From positions 31,281 through 95,280 of the forward strand of contig NZ_JAPCZF010000012.1 in the NCBI RefSeq assembly GCF_025938095.1: a stretch of DNA of 64,000 bases, in the 5' to 3' direction. This stretch comes from Novosphingobium sp. JCM 18896. Its GTDB lineage: Bacteria > Pseudomonadota > Alphaproteobacteria > Sphingomonadales > Sphingomonadaceae. Made by a program: the position numbers and the translations under genes. Of the stretch, positions 26,042 to 35,700 are shown in pieces (within the stretch, counting starts at the first letter, position 1; each line of letters begins with the position of its first letter). The notes below the pieces were generated by a model that saw only the letters and a list, made by a program, of their open reading frames with translations, was not told the origin of the DNA and ran no database searches.

Positions 26042-26757
26042 TCGACCTCCACTACGTCGCGACTTCGAATGGCTTGAAAATCGCCATCGCGCTTGAGGAG
26101 ATGGAGCTGGAATACCGCGCGGTGACTTACGAACTGTTCAGCGGCGACCATCTTGCGCCCAGCTTCAAGGCCATCAATCCCAATCACAAGCTCCCCGCGA
26201 TCGTCGACCTTGACCCGATTGGTGGGGGACCGCCTTTTTCGGTCTTCGAGACCGGAGCGATTCTTCTGTATCTCGCCGAAAAAACCGGCCTCTTCGCTTC
26301 ATCCGATCCGCGTTCACGCAGCACCATCACTCAGTGGCTCGTGTGGCAGGTTGCCGGCCTCGGCCCCATGCTTGGCCAAGCTTATCATTTTGTGCGCTAT
26401 GCGCCCGAAGGGCAGGACTATCCGGTCGACCGCTATCGCCGTGAAGCGCGGCGCCTGCTGCATGTCCTGGATCGTCAGCTGCGAGATTCCCGATTTGTTG
26501 CCGGCGACTATTCCATTGCCGATATGGCCTGCTGGCCGTGGGTACAGAACATCGGCAATATCGATCTCAGCTTCGACGAATTCCCCTCAACACGCCGCTG
26601 GTCGGAATTCATCGGCGAGCGGCCCGCCGTGGTCCGCGCCTTGGCGCAAGGCAGTATTCCAGGATCCTATCTCAAGCGCCGGATGACTCTGACTTCGGAA
26701 CAATGGTCAAGATTGTTCGGGAATGACTTACTGAACGCCGCCAGCCAGTACGATTAA
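26038..26757 (+). CDS. Glutathione S-transferase family protein (YfcG/nu-class-like)
   Basis: A 239-residue GST with an N-terminal thioredoxin-fold domain (INPNHKLPAIVD, then FETGAILLYLAEKTG) and an all-helical C-terminal domain (AGDYSIADMACWPWV, the usual N-capping region). The first strand, HYVATSNGLKIAIALEE, carries a Thr-Ser-Asn start typical of YfcG/YghU-type disulphide-bond reductases and ether-cleaving GSTs such as sphingomonad LigF relatives. It is coupled to the epimerase by ATGA overlap. A glutathione-dependent isomerisation, ether cleavage or protective role is possible; the sequence does not decide. Confidence 0.88.
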   Translation: MIDLHYVATSNGLKIAIALEEMELEYRAVTYELFSGDHLAPSFKAINPNHKLPAIVDLDPIGGGPPFSVFETGAILLYLAEKTGLFASSDPRSRSTITQWLVWQVAGLGPMLGQAYHFVRYAPEGQDYPVDRYRREARRLLHVLDRQLRDSRFVAGDYSIADMACWPWVQNIGNIDLSFDEFPSTRRWSEFIGERPAVVRALAQGSIPGSYLKRRMTLTSEQWSRLFGNDLLNAASQYD

Positions 26758-26910
26758 GAGGCCGATGTTTGATTTTCGCATCGCACTTGAATGGAGCGAT
26801 CTTCACCGAACATAAGATATCGAAGCTCACAAAAATAAAACGCCTGTCCCACCCGCCTGGTTGCAACACGAGTTCCGACAAGTTGAATGATACGGCAGAT
26901 CGGAGAAAGT

Positions 26911-27873
26911 CTAGTTCAGGGCAGTTTCGGGCGTTGCGCCGCGCAGCACCGCTTCCACATTGCGAACGGCTAGTTCGAACAACGCCCCGAAGTTCTCCTT
27001 GGTATGCGATATTTCGTGGGGAGTCAGGATCGCGCCGGGAACCTGACGCAATGGACTGTCGAGCGCGAGCGGTTCCTGCGTGAAGACGTCGAGAGCAAGG
27101 CCGCCCAGCCTTCCGTATATCGCGGGATCGGCGAGAGCCTCCTCGTCGATCACGCCGCCGCGCGATAGGTTGACTAGCACCGCCCCGCTCTTGAGCCTCG
27201 AGAGCACTTCCCGCGACAGCATATCTTGCGTGTCGCGCGTCAGGGGAACAAGCGGCAGGACAATGTCGCTTTGCGATATCAGGGTTTCCAGATCGACCTG
27301 CTCGACGCCGATCGTGTCAGGTGCGAGCGTCGAACGCGAGTATGCGATGAGGCGCACTTGCCAAGCCGCGAGGCGGACCGCGACCGCGCGCGCGATGTTC
27401 CCAAAGCCGATCAGACCAACCGTCTTGCCACGCAGCATGCGGGCCTGAGCAGGCCCCTGGCGCGAAACACCATCCCGCAGGCGCTGCTCGGTCTGCCGAA
27501 TGTCATAGAGGCACATGAGGATCAGCATGATCGCCGCTTCCGCCACGCTTTCAAAATTCTCCTGAACTGCCCCGTTCGCCACGACAATTCCCCTCGCCCT
27601 TGCGGCATCGACGTCTATGCCCTCGTAGCCGAGAGACGGAACGACGATCGCCTTCAGGCTGGGGGCAAGGTCCATGTCTGCCGCCGTGAACGGCAGGGCG
27701 AAGGGAATCAACAACTGGACGTATTGCCAACGATCGAACTGACCAACCGCCTCGGTCCCGACCAGGAAATGTATCGTTCTGTCGGGGCGCGCAATCGTCT
27801 CGCGCAGACGCGCGAGAAATGGTTGCGCAGCCGCAGGGCCGGCTATCACGATCTCGATAGGTTCGCCCGCCAT
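26911..27873 (-). CDS. D-isomer 2-hydroxyacid dehydrogenase family protein
   Basis: A 320-residue NAD(P)-dependent enzyme interconverting 2-hydroxyacids and 2-oxoacids. The NAD motif GLIGFGNIARAVAVRLAAW is central, and the family's active-site regions are VNLSRGGVIDEEAL (arginine), ALDVFTQEPL (glutamate) and the histidine-bearing LTPHEISHTKENF. The start MAGEPIEIV at 27873 lies one base after the stop of a 49-codon gene. It shares orientation with the aldehyde dehydrogenase operon. Together with the FMN-dependent 2-hydroxyacid enzyme and the 2-oxoacid:ferredoxin oxidoreductase it could feed an alpha-oxidation-like step. Confidence 0.88.
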   Translation of the reverse strand: MAGEPIEIVIAGPAAAQPFLARLRETIARPDRTIHFLVGTEAVGQFDRWQYVQLLIPFALPFTAADMDLAPSLKAIVVPSLGYEGIDVDAARARGIVVANGAVQENFESVAEAAIMLILMCLYDIRQTEQRLRDGVSRQGPAQARMLRGKTVGLIGFGNIARAVAVRLAAWQVRLIAYSRSTLAPDTIGVEQVDLETLISQSDIVLPLVPLTRDTQDMLSREVLSRLKSGAVLVNLSRGGVIDEEALADPAIYGRLGGLALDVFTQEPLALDSPLRQVPGAILTPHEISHTKENFGALFELAVRNVEAVLRGATPETALN

Positions 27874-27874
27874 T

Positions 27875-28024
27875 TCACTCTGCCGCTTCGGGCGTGCGGG
27901 GGGCTCCCTGCGCTTCTGCAAGCGGTTTCACGAAGACAGGTTGTCCTGGGCGTTTGCGGCCAATCGAATAGCGATAGACGGCGTAGACCGATGCGCCCGC
28001 CAGCGCCCAGCGCAGGAGCTTCAT
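27875..28024 (-). CDS. Small predicted single-pass membrane protein, unknown function
   Basis: A 49-residue protein starting MKLLRWALAGASVYAVYRYS, one hydrophobic helix with basic and aromatic edges, then a polar tail rich in Pro, Ala and Glu. GAGGGAAG lies upstream at normal spacing. Its stop precedes the next start by one base (TGAAATG), and it lies 25 bp after the aldehyde dehydrogenase stop, so it sits inside an operon. I do not recognise a named family. Similar short proteins may be missed by annotation. Confidence 0.6.
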   Translation of the reverse strand: MKLLRWALAGASVYAVYRYSIGRKRPGQPVFVKPLAEAQGAPRTPEAAE

Positions 28025-28049
28025 GGATTTTCTTCCCTCAACAAGGAGA

Positions 28050-29459
28050 TCAGGACGGGTTCTTGGCGATATTGAGCGTCTGCAAGGCAAGATAGGGGTA
28101 GATGCCCTCGATGCCTCCCTCGACGCCGAAGCCCGATTGTTTGTTAGCGGGAAACGGCACTCCCGGATCGAGAGCGCAATGCTGATTGACCCAGACGCTG
28201 CCGCTTTCAAGCCGGGCCGCAACGGCCGTCGCAGCATCGAGATCGCTGCCCCAAACCGATCCACCCAGTGCGAATGGTGAGGCGTTGGCCCGCGCAACGA
28301 CGTCGTCGAGGTCGCTGTAGCGGATCACCGGCAGGATCGGTCCAAAGGGTTCCTCATCGACAATCGCATGGCCTTCGCTGACATCCCGAACGATCGTGAG
28401 CGGCACGAAATAGCCTGGTCCATCCGCAATTTCGCCGCCGACCACGATGCGTCCGTCGCGTCCCGCCTGCTCGACATAACCGCGCACCTTGTCAAACTGG
28501 GCACGATTCTGCACGGGACCAAACTGCGCATCAGCCTCGCGTCCGGATGCAAGTTTGCTGGCGCTCGCAAGCCCGGCCAACTCATCGCACATCGCATCGT
28601 ACAGACTGTCGTGCACATAGAGACGCTTGATGACCGCGCAGACCTGGCCCGAATTGAAGAAGGAGAACGCGAAGATCTGCGGTGCGACCGCTTTCACGTC
28701 AGCGTCCGGCATGACGATGGCGGCATCATTGCCGCCAAGCTCGAGCGTCACACGCTTCAACGAGGGCGCACAGGCGGCCATTATCTTTCGGCCCGTTTCG
28801 GTCGAGCCGGTGAAGGTAACTTTCGCCACATCGGGATGGTCCACGAGCGCAGCCCCCGCCTCGTTCCCGCCAGACAGGATGTTGATCACGCCCGGCGGCA
28901 CGACTTGGGCGATCAATTCGCCCAAGCGCAAGGTGGTAAGCGGTGTCGTCGGCGCCGTTTTCACGACGATGGTATTGCCCGCTGCGAGCGCGGGCGCGAT
29001 CTTGTTGCAAGCGATGAAGACCGGCGCGTTCCATGGCACGATGGCCGCGACAACGCCGAGCGGCTTGCGATGCAGTTCGACACGTCTGGTCGGCTCATCA
29101 GCCAGGACCTCGGGCGCGAGCCGCAGCGCGCCATAGTACCGGAGGTAGCCGACGGCGAGTTGCGCCAGTTCAAATTGGGCGAGACCGCGCGGGCGTCCCG
29201 TCTCCGCGATGAGCAGATCCGACAGTTCATCGAGATTGCCCAGAATCACGTCTGCAACTGCGGCGAGGACCGCCTCTCGGTCTTCGGGGGTACGATCTCG
29301 CCAGTCGGGAAAAGCCCGCAGGGCGGCGGCGACAGCATTGTCGACGTCGGGCGCCGCTGCGTCGGGGACATTCTCGAATACTTCGCCAGTGCTGGGATCG
29401 ACGACGCCGATCGTTGCCTCCGCCTGGACCAGCTTTCCGTCGATCAGCATGCTGCGCAT
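28050..29459 (-). CDS. Aldehyde dehydrogenase family protein
   Basis: A 469-residue NAD(P)-dependent ALDH. The catalytic cysteine is about Cys274 (FFNSGQVCAVIKR), the general base Glu240 in LELGGNDAAIV, and the cofactor loop is FTGSTETGRKIM near residue 216. PWNAPVFIA is the usual early signature. The start MRSMLIDGK at 29459 has GGAGAGG five bases upstream; the longer frame is unsupported. It oxidises an aldehyde to an acid (or semialdehyde). It is the first gene of an operon continuing with a small membrane protein and a 2-hydroxyacid dehydrogenase. Confidence 0.92.
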   Translation of the reverse strand: MRSMLIDGKLVQAEATIGVVDPSTGEVFENVPDAAAPDVDNAVAAALRAFPDWRDRTPEDREAVLAAVADVILGNLDELSDLLIAETGRPRGLAQFELAQLAVGYLRYYGALRLAPEVLADEPTRRVELHRKPLGVVAAIVPWNAPVFIACNKIAPALAAGNTIVVKTAPTTPLTTLRLGELIAQVVPPGVINILSGGNEAGAALVDHPDVAKVTFTGSTETGRKIMAACAPSLKRVTLELGGNDAAIVMPDADVKAVAPQIFAFSFFNSGQVCAVIKRLYVHDSLYDAMCDELAGLASASKLASGREADAQFGPVQNRAQFDKVRGYVEQAGRDGRIVVGGEIADGPGYFVPLTIVRDVSEGHAIVDEEPFGPILPVIRYSDLDDVVARANASPFALGGSVWGSDLDAATAVAARLESGSVWVNQHCALDPGVPFPANKQSGFGVEGGIEGIYPYLALQTLNIAKNPS

Positions 29460-29778
29460 GACGCCTCTCCATTTATTTGCGGCGAAGCATCCCCACGCCG
29501 CGGGACGGCGATCTCGCGCCGATATGCTTCGGATGCCTAGTAGCGATCGGCGCAGGGGTACATGGCGAACCATGTCTGATCGTTGGCGGATCGTGCCATA
29601 ATTGCGGGCGATGATGGCAGGCTCTTGATGTCCTGTGCACTCGTGATCAATAGACGGCCCGAGCCGTCAACCGGCGTTTTCTGTCCAGTTTCCGGGACTG
29701 CCGCCCAGCAACTTGGTTGGACAAGGTCGTTACGCTAGTCACGCACTCGGACCATGCCCGATGCGAAAGGAACCCGAC
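29460..29778. other. Divergent intergenic region, no gene or operator copy
   Basis: A 319-bp region between the aldehyde dehydrogenase and crotonase 3. Only a half-site-like GTCAAC is seen near 29658, with no partner arm; none of the regulon palindrome copies is present. Confidence 0.65.
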
Positions 29779-30567
29779 ATGTGCATGCGTGTGGTGATCG
29801 ACAGACGAGCAAGTGTGGCGGAGGTGCGGCTCAACCGGCCGGACAAGCTCAACGCAATCGATCTCGCGATGTTTCGCGAACTTGAAGGATGTTCCGCTCA
29901 GCTTACCCAAACACCGAGCGTTCGGGCCGTGATCCTTGCGGGCAATGGCCCCAGCTTTTGCGTCGGCATCGATCTGAACGCACTGTCTGAAGGCTCTGAC
30001 ATCCTCGAGATGCTGGCCGATAAATCCGACATCGGCGGCAATCTGTTCCAGCGGTCGGTGCTGCAATGGCAGCGGTTGCCAATGCCGGTGATCGCCGCGA
30101 TCCACGGACACGCTCTGGGAGGCGGTCTGCAACTTGCGCTGGGCGCCGACATCAGGATCATCTCGCCCGGTGCAAAGGTCTCGGTCCGCGAGGTCGCCTG
30201 GGGTCTGGTGCCTGACATGGCTGGCACCGTCTTTCTGCGACGGTTGCTGCGCGAAGATCAGATCCGGGACCTCGTTTTCAGCGGCAGGATCGTTTCTGGC
30301 GAGGAAGCTTACGAACTGGGGCTCGCCACCCGGCTCGCTGATGATCCCGTCGCGGCCGCGCGCGATCTTGCGGCAGAGATCGCTTCCATGAGCCCAGATG
30401 CGGTTCGCGCCGGAAAGCGGTTACTGAACTTGGGTGCTTCGGGCGCCTCGGAGTCCGACATGCTGGCAGTCGAGGCTGCCGAGCAGCGCGCCTTGCTGAC
30501 CTCGCCCAACCACCGCGAGGCAATTGCCGCCTTTTCGGACAATCGCCCCCCGAGCTACCGGGACTAG
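29779..30567 (+). CDS. Enoyl-CoA hydratase/isomerase family protein (crotonase 3)
   Basis: A 262-residue crotonase. The oxyanion-hole motifs are AGNGPSFCVGIDLNALSEG and HGHALGGGLQLALGADI. The catalytic loop VAWGLVPDMAGT has an aspartate rather than the classic glutamate, typical of one large crotonase subgroup, so isomerase or hydratase activity cannot be chosen. The start at 29779 has an AAAGG box eight bases upstream. It ends 33 bp from the convergent thiolase gene. It probably acts in beta-oxidation of the CoA intermediates. Confidence 0.9.
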   Translation: MCMRVVIDRRASVAEVRLNRPDKLNAIDLAMFRELEGCSAQLTQTPSVRAVILAGNGPSFCVGIDLNALSEGSDILEMLADKSDIGGNLFQRSVLQWQRLPMPVIAAIHGHALGGGLQLALGADIRIISPGAKVSVREVAWGLVPDMAGTVFLRRLLREDQIRDLVFSGRIVSGEEAYELGLATRLADDPVAAARDLAAEIASMSPDAVRAGKRLLNLGASGASESDMLAVEAAEQRALLTSPNHREAIAAFSDNRPPSYRD

Positions 30568-30600
30568 GACGTCACGCTTCGCTATCCCGCCGGATAAGCA

Positions 30601-31854
30601 TCACACCCTCTCGATGATAATTGCCGGCGCCATCCCGCCGGCGGCGCACATGGTCACCAAGCCGCGCTTGAGGTCGCGCCGCTCAAGCTCATCGAGAACC
30701 GTACCGATAAGGATTGCGCCCGTGGCGCCAATCGGATGGCCAAGCGCGATCGAGCCGCCGTTGACATTGACCTTGTCTCTGTCGAGTTCGAGATCGCGAA
30801 TGAACTTTTCGGTCACCACTGCGAACGCTTCGTTGATTTCCCACAAATCGATGTCGTCAACTTTCAGGCCTGCCAGGGCCAAGGCCTTGCGAGCCGCGGG
30901 CACGGGAGCGTTGAGCATCAATGTCGGATCGTCTCCCATGTTGGCCGTGGCGACAACGCGCGCGCGCGGCGTGAGACCGTTTGCCCGTGTGTAGTCCGGT
31001 GAAGCCAGAAGCACCGCCGCGGCGCCGTCGACCACGCCGGACGAATTTCCAGCATGATGAACGTGCTGGATCTCCAGCTCCGGATACTTGCGCTTGATCA
31101 TCTGCCGAAACGTGGTTCCTGTCGCGTCGGCGCTTTGGTCGGCCAGCGCCGCGAAGGACGGTCGCAGAGCGGCGAGACCTTCCGCAGTCGTTTCCGGCCT
31201 CGGAAACTCGTCGCGATCCAGGATCACACTTCCGTCGTCCGCATAGACTGGAATGAGGCTGCGATCGAAGCGGCCCTCGGCTATGGCCGCCGCGGCCTTG
31301 CGCTGGCTTTCCAGACCGACCGCGTCCATCTCTTCGCGCGTGTAGCCCTCGATCGTTGCGATCGCATCGGCGCACACCCCCTGATGGGATTGCGGATGGC
31401 GAAGGGCCAGCCGCTCGTTGTGCGAACCCATGACGGTCGGCGGAAAGCCGGCGGCGATTTCCTCCATGCCCATTTGCCCGGTGAGCGACATCATCTCGGT
31501 CCCCCCGCCGATAACGAGCTGTTCCATGCCCGACATGATCTGCGCGGCCGCAAGCGCAACACTGGTAATGCCACCTCCGCAGAAGCGGTCGAGCGTGGTG
31601 CCGCTCGCTTTGATATCGTAGCCTGCATCGAGCGCGGCCATACGGGCGAGATCACCGCCCTGCTTACCCTTCTGCCAATTCGTCGACCAGATGACGTCAT
31701 CGACGTCTTCCGTTTTCAGTCCGTTACGTTGGGCAAGTGCCTTCAGCACAGTCGCTGCCAGGTGTTGAGGATGCATGTGGGCAAGAGCGCCCTTGCCCAC
31801 TTTGCCAATCCCGCGCGGGGTGCGAACGGCGTCGATGATCAAGGCATCTGGCAT
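30601..31854 (-). CDS. Acetyl-CoA acetyltransferase (thiolase)
   Basis: A 417-residue thiolase. The nucleophile is Cys92 (LDRFCGGGITS). NVNGGSIALGHPIGATGA carries the active-site histidine and MCAAGGMAPA the second cysteine, both near the C-terminus. It cleaves 3-oxoacyl-CoA with CoA (or runs the reverse). It is followed in gene order upstream by an SDR of the 3-hydroxyacyl-CoA dehydrogenase type and the large 2-oxoacid oxidoreductase, all on the minus strand, forming a beta-oxidation block. The substrate chain or ring is unknown. Confidence 0.93.
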   Translation of the reverse strand: MPDALIIDAVRTPRGIGKVGKGALAHMHPQHLAATVLKALAQRNGLKTEDVDDVIWSTNWQKGKQGGDLARMAALDAGYDIKASGTTLDRFCGGGITSVALAAAQIMSGMEQLVIGGGTEMMSLTGQMGMEEIAAGFPPTVMGSHNERLALRHPQSHQGVCADAIATIEGYTREEMDAVGLESQRKAAAAIAEGRFDRSLIPVYADDGSVILDRDEFPRPETTAEGLAALRPSFAALADQSADATGTTFRQMIKRKYPELEIQHVHHAGNSSGVVDGAAAVLLASPDYTRANGLTPRARVVATANMGDDPTLMLNAPVPAARKALALAGLKVDDIDLWEINEAFAVVTEKFIRDLELDRDKVNVNGGSIALGHPIGATGAILIGTVLDELERRDLKRGLVTMCAAGGMAPAIIIERV

Positions 31855-31938
31855 TTTCGGTCTCCTGAAAACTCTAGGCGGCGTCGTGGACCGCGGGATA
31901 GCAGCGCTCGCATGCGCGTCGGCGAAGCCGCTGCCTCG

Positions 31939-32703
31939 TCATCGCGGCGCCATCCGGATCGCGCCGTCAAGGCGGATGACCTCGCCGTTCAGCATAGGAT
32001 TTGCCACGATAGCGCCGATCATCTGGGCAAATTCCCGAGGATCGCCCAAGCGACTGGGATGCGGGACCTGGGCTCCCAGAGAATCTTGCGCGGGCTGCGG
32101 CAAGCCGGCCAGCATTGCGGTCCGGAAAATCCCCGGCGCAACGGTCATCACGCGGATCTTGTGCTGTGCAAGATCACGCGCCACGGGAAGGGTCATCGCC
32201 GCTACCCCGCCTTTGGAAGAAGCATAGGCAGCCTGACCGATCTGACCATCGAAGGCAGCTACCGAGGCCGTGTTGACGATAACTCCGCGCTCTTCGCCTA
32301 TCGGCTCGGCGGAAGCGAGACGGGCGGCGAATTGCGAGAGGACGTTGAAGGTCCCGATCAAGTTGATCTCGATCGTCTTGCGGTAGCTGGCCAGCGGATG
32401 GGCTTCATAGTCCCGACCGACTGTGCGCACGGCAGGTGCGACACCAGCGCAATTTACGAGGATTCTCGCCTTGCCATGCCTGAGCTCGGCTGCCGCGATA
32501 GCTTCGGCTACGTTTTCCTCGTCTGCGACATTGACCTTGAAGAAAGCGCCGCCAATGGCGCTGGCATGCTCGGCACCGCTCTCCTCCGCGAGGTCGAAGA
32601 TCGCAACCTTGGCGCCTGCCGCGGCGAGCATCTGCGCGGTTGCCCCGCCCAGGCCTGAAGCGCCGCCCGTGACAATCACGGGCGTTTCCGAATTGATCTG
32701 CAT
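31939..32703 (-). CDS. SDR, 3-hydroxyacyl-CoA dehydrogenase type II-like
   Basis: A 254-residue SDR with the N-terminal TGGASGLGGATAQML, LVNCAGVAPA, and the catalytic Tyr-Lys pair in AAYASSKGGVAAM. The closing segment HPSRLGDPREFAQMIGAIV resembles the 17-beta-hydroxysteroid dehydrogenase 10 / 3-hydroxyacyl-CoA dehydrogenase group. It would oxidise a 3-hydroxyacyl-CoA to the 3-oxoacyl-CoA that the adjacent thiolase cleaves. The gap to the thiolase is 84 bp and the gap to the 2-oxoacid oxidoreductase is 34 bp, so cotranscription is likely. Confidence 0.89.
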   Translation of the reverse strand: MQINSETPVIVTGGASGLGGATAQMLAAAGAKVAIFDLAEESGAEHASAIGGAFFKVNVADEENVAEAIAAAELRHGKARILVNCAGVAPAVRTVGRDYEAHPLASYRKTIEINLIGTFNVLSQFAARLASAEPIGEERGVIVNTASVAAFDGQIGQAAYASSKGGVAAMTLPVARDLAQHKIRVMTVAPGIFRTAMLAGLPQPAQDSLGAQVPHPSRLGDPREFAQMIGAIVANPMLNGEVIRLDGAIRMAPR

Positions 32704-32737
32704 CGTGCTCCTACTCGAAGATTGATCCGGGTCCTAT

Positions 32738-35700
32738 TCAGGCGACCGACTGCGCGGGCGCGGCCGTCATGGCGGATCTGTATTTATCCAGAATCTGAGG
32801 CTCGATAGCCTCGACCTTGGCTACATTGGCTTCTTTGACGTGACCGAAACCGCGAATTTGAGCGGGCAGACTGGCCAGTTCGATCGCGACGGCGTGATTT
32901 GCCCTCGTCAGGGTCTCGGCGACCATCCGCATCTGCATCTCGTAGCGGTCGATGAGACCGCGTTCCATTCGCCGCTCCGCGGTATGGCCAAACGGATCGA
33001 AAGCAGTCCCCCTGAGACCCTTCAGCCGCGCCAGAACCCGGAAGGCCGTTTGGACCCAGGGACCGAACTCTCTTTTGCGCAGGTGGCCGGTTTCGGGATC
33101 GCGCTTGGAGAAGAGCGGCGGCGCCAGGTTGTATCGCACCCGCGCGCCGTCCTCAAAAGTTCCCTTTAGCTGGGCCAGGAACGTCGGGTCGCAATGCAGC
33201 CGTGCGACCTCGTACTCGTCCTTGTAAGCCATGAGTTTAGCGAAGTTGCGCGCGACCATGACCGCCAAGGCGGTTGAACCGGGAACGGCACGCGCCTCGG
33301 CCGATGCGACAGCGGCTACCAGCTTGTGAAACCGTTTTGCGTAGGCCGGATTCTGATACGCGGTCAGAAGCTCTCCGCGATGCGCAACGATGTCCTCGAG
33401 CCTGGTAAGAGGCGTGAACTCGACCTCAGGTTTGGCCTGCACGAGGGCTGCCTCCACGCGAGCTGGCTCGGCAGCCTGGAGACGACCCATCGCGAACGCC
33501 GCCTTGTTGAAAGGCACGGAAACGGCGTTGATCTCGACCGCGCGTTCGATGGCTGCCGGCCCGACAGGAAGCAGGCCCAGCTGGCTGGCATAGCCAAGCA
33601 TGAACAGATTGGCCGCGATCGTGTCGCCGAGGAGAGCAAGACCGATTCCCGTCGCATCGACGCTGTGCATCTCAAGGGCGTTCGCCTCTAGGCGATTGAG
33701 CAAAAGCGTCTTGTCGAGCTTGAGATCCGGATTGCGCTGGAAGGCCGGCGTCGGCGTGACCCGGGCGTTGACCACGCAGCGGGTGCGCTGCGGCTCATAG
33801 GTCATAGCCGGTTCCTTCGCCAGCGCTGCTACGGCATCGAATGCCAAGGCCAGATGCGCATCCCCGACACCGAGCTTTTGCGCTCCGAGCGCGTCGGTAT
33901 CACGGGCGATACGGACATGACTGAAGACGGCTCCGTTCTTCTGGCTGAGGCCAGTCATATCGAATACGGAGCAGGCCTTGCCCTCAAGATGCGCTGCCAT
34001 GGCGAGAAGGGCGCCGATCGTCACGACACCCGTCCCACCAATGCCCGAAACCATGATGTTGTATTCTCCCTCGATCCCGACGATCTCGGGCTCAGGCAGA
34101 GCGACCATGGCTTCGGACGCGAGCGCTGCGGGCTTCGGCTTGCGCGGCTCGGCATCGAGCACCGTCACGAAGCTCGGGCAGAAGCCCTTCACGCAGCTGT
34201 AATCCTTGTTGCAATTCGACTGATCGATCTGGCGTTTGCGGCCAAGCTCGGTCTCAAGCGGCCAGACACTCACGCAGTTCGATTGTACAGAACAGTCTCC
34301 GCAGCCCTCGCAGACCTTCGAATTGATGAACATCCGCTTTGCCGGGTCGGGAAACCGCCCACGCTTTCGCCGCCGGCGCTTCTCCGCGGCGCAGGTCTGC
34401 TCGTAGATTAGTACGCTAGTACCCTTGATCTCGCGAAGTTCGCGCTGAATGCGATCGAGATCATCGCGATGATGGACGGTGACACCATCTGCAAGTCCGC
34501 TGTCGGCGCCATAAAGGTCCGGTCGGTCCGTCACTACGACGCAGCGTACGGCGCCTTCCGCCATCACCTGTCGCGAGATGTCGCCTACCGAGAGCGGTCC
34601 ATCCACGGGTTGGCCGCCTGTCATCGCGACGGCGTCGTTGAACAGCACCTTGAACGTAATGTTGACCCCTGCCGCAACCGCGCCGCGCACGGCAAGCAGG
34701 CCGGAATGGTAGTATGTGCCATCGCCCATGTTCTGGAAGATGTGGGGCATGTCGCTGAAATGGGCTTGAGAGTACCAATGAGCCCCCTCGCCGCCCATCT
34801 GCGTGTTGGGAAGCATCTCTGGCCCCGAATACATGGCCATGGCGTGACAGCCGATCCCGCCCGCCGCGATGCTGCCCTCGGGAAAGCGTGTGGAACTGTT
34901 ATGCGGACAACCCGAACAGAAATAGGGTGAACGCGCTGCGGACGCAGGTTTCATGCCTTCGACTGCGAGGAGCTGCTTCCCGAGCCGTTCCGCGCGTTCG
35001 AATACGCCATTGGCATCAATCCCGAGACGTCGCATGCGCTCGGCGATAACGACTGCCAGTTGAACGGGTTCGAGTTGGACGTCGGCGGGAATCATGAACT
35101 CGCCATCCTCGTCGAATTTTCCGACGATGCGCGGTGCGCCTGTTTGGCCGTAAAGAGCGGCCTTGGCTTGCTGCTCGGTGAGCCCTTCCTTCTCTTCGAT
35201 GAAAATGAGTTCGTCATGACCCATGGCGAACTCGCGGAGGCCGTCGCGCTCGACCGGGTAGACACATCCGAGCTTGTAGAACGACACCCCGAGCGCCTCG
35301 GCAGCCGCCTTGTCCAAGCCCAGAAGCGTCAAAGCCTGCCGAGCATCTTGCACTGCCTTGCCGCAAGAGACGATGCCCAGCCGCCTCTGGGGCGCATCCA
35401 TCAACACTCGGTCAATACGATTTGCGCGAACGAATCTCTCGACGAGAGGCCAACGGTACCGCTTGACGACAATCTCCGATTGGGCCCGGTCGAGATGGGT
35501 CGGATAATTGTGAAATCCGTTGGGGGGGGCATCCCCCCGATCGGGCGTCACGGGACCGTTGTCCGAGGCGTCGAGCGAGACCGTCATGGTCTGCTCGAGA
35601 ACTTCGTTACAAAGTTTGAACCCCGTCCAGAGGCCGGTGTAACGTGACATCGCCCAGCCAAGCAGGCCAAAGTCGATCACGTCCTGGACATTGGACGGCG

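Noticed and set aside
29640..29720. Possible eighth operator copy near 29658
   Set aside because: Only a GTCAAC half is present, without a TGTTGA partner at the right spacing.
31054..32658. 534-codon plus-strand frame
   Set aside because: Antisense to the thiolase and SDR, whose motifs are unmistakable on the other strand.
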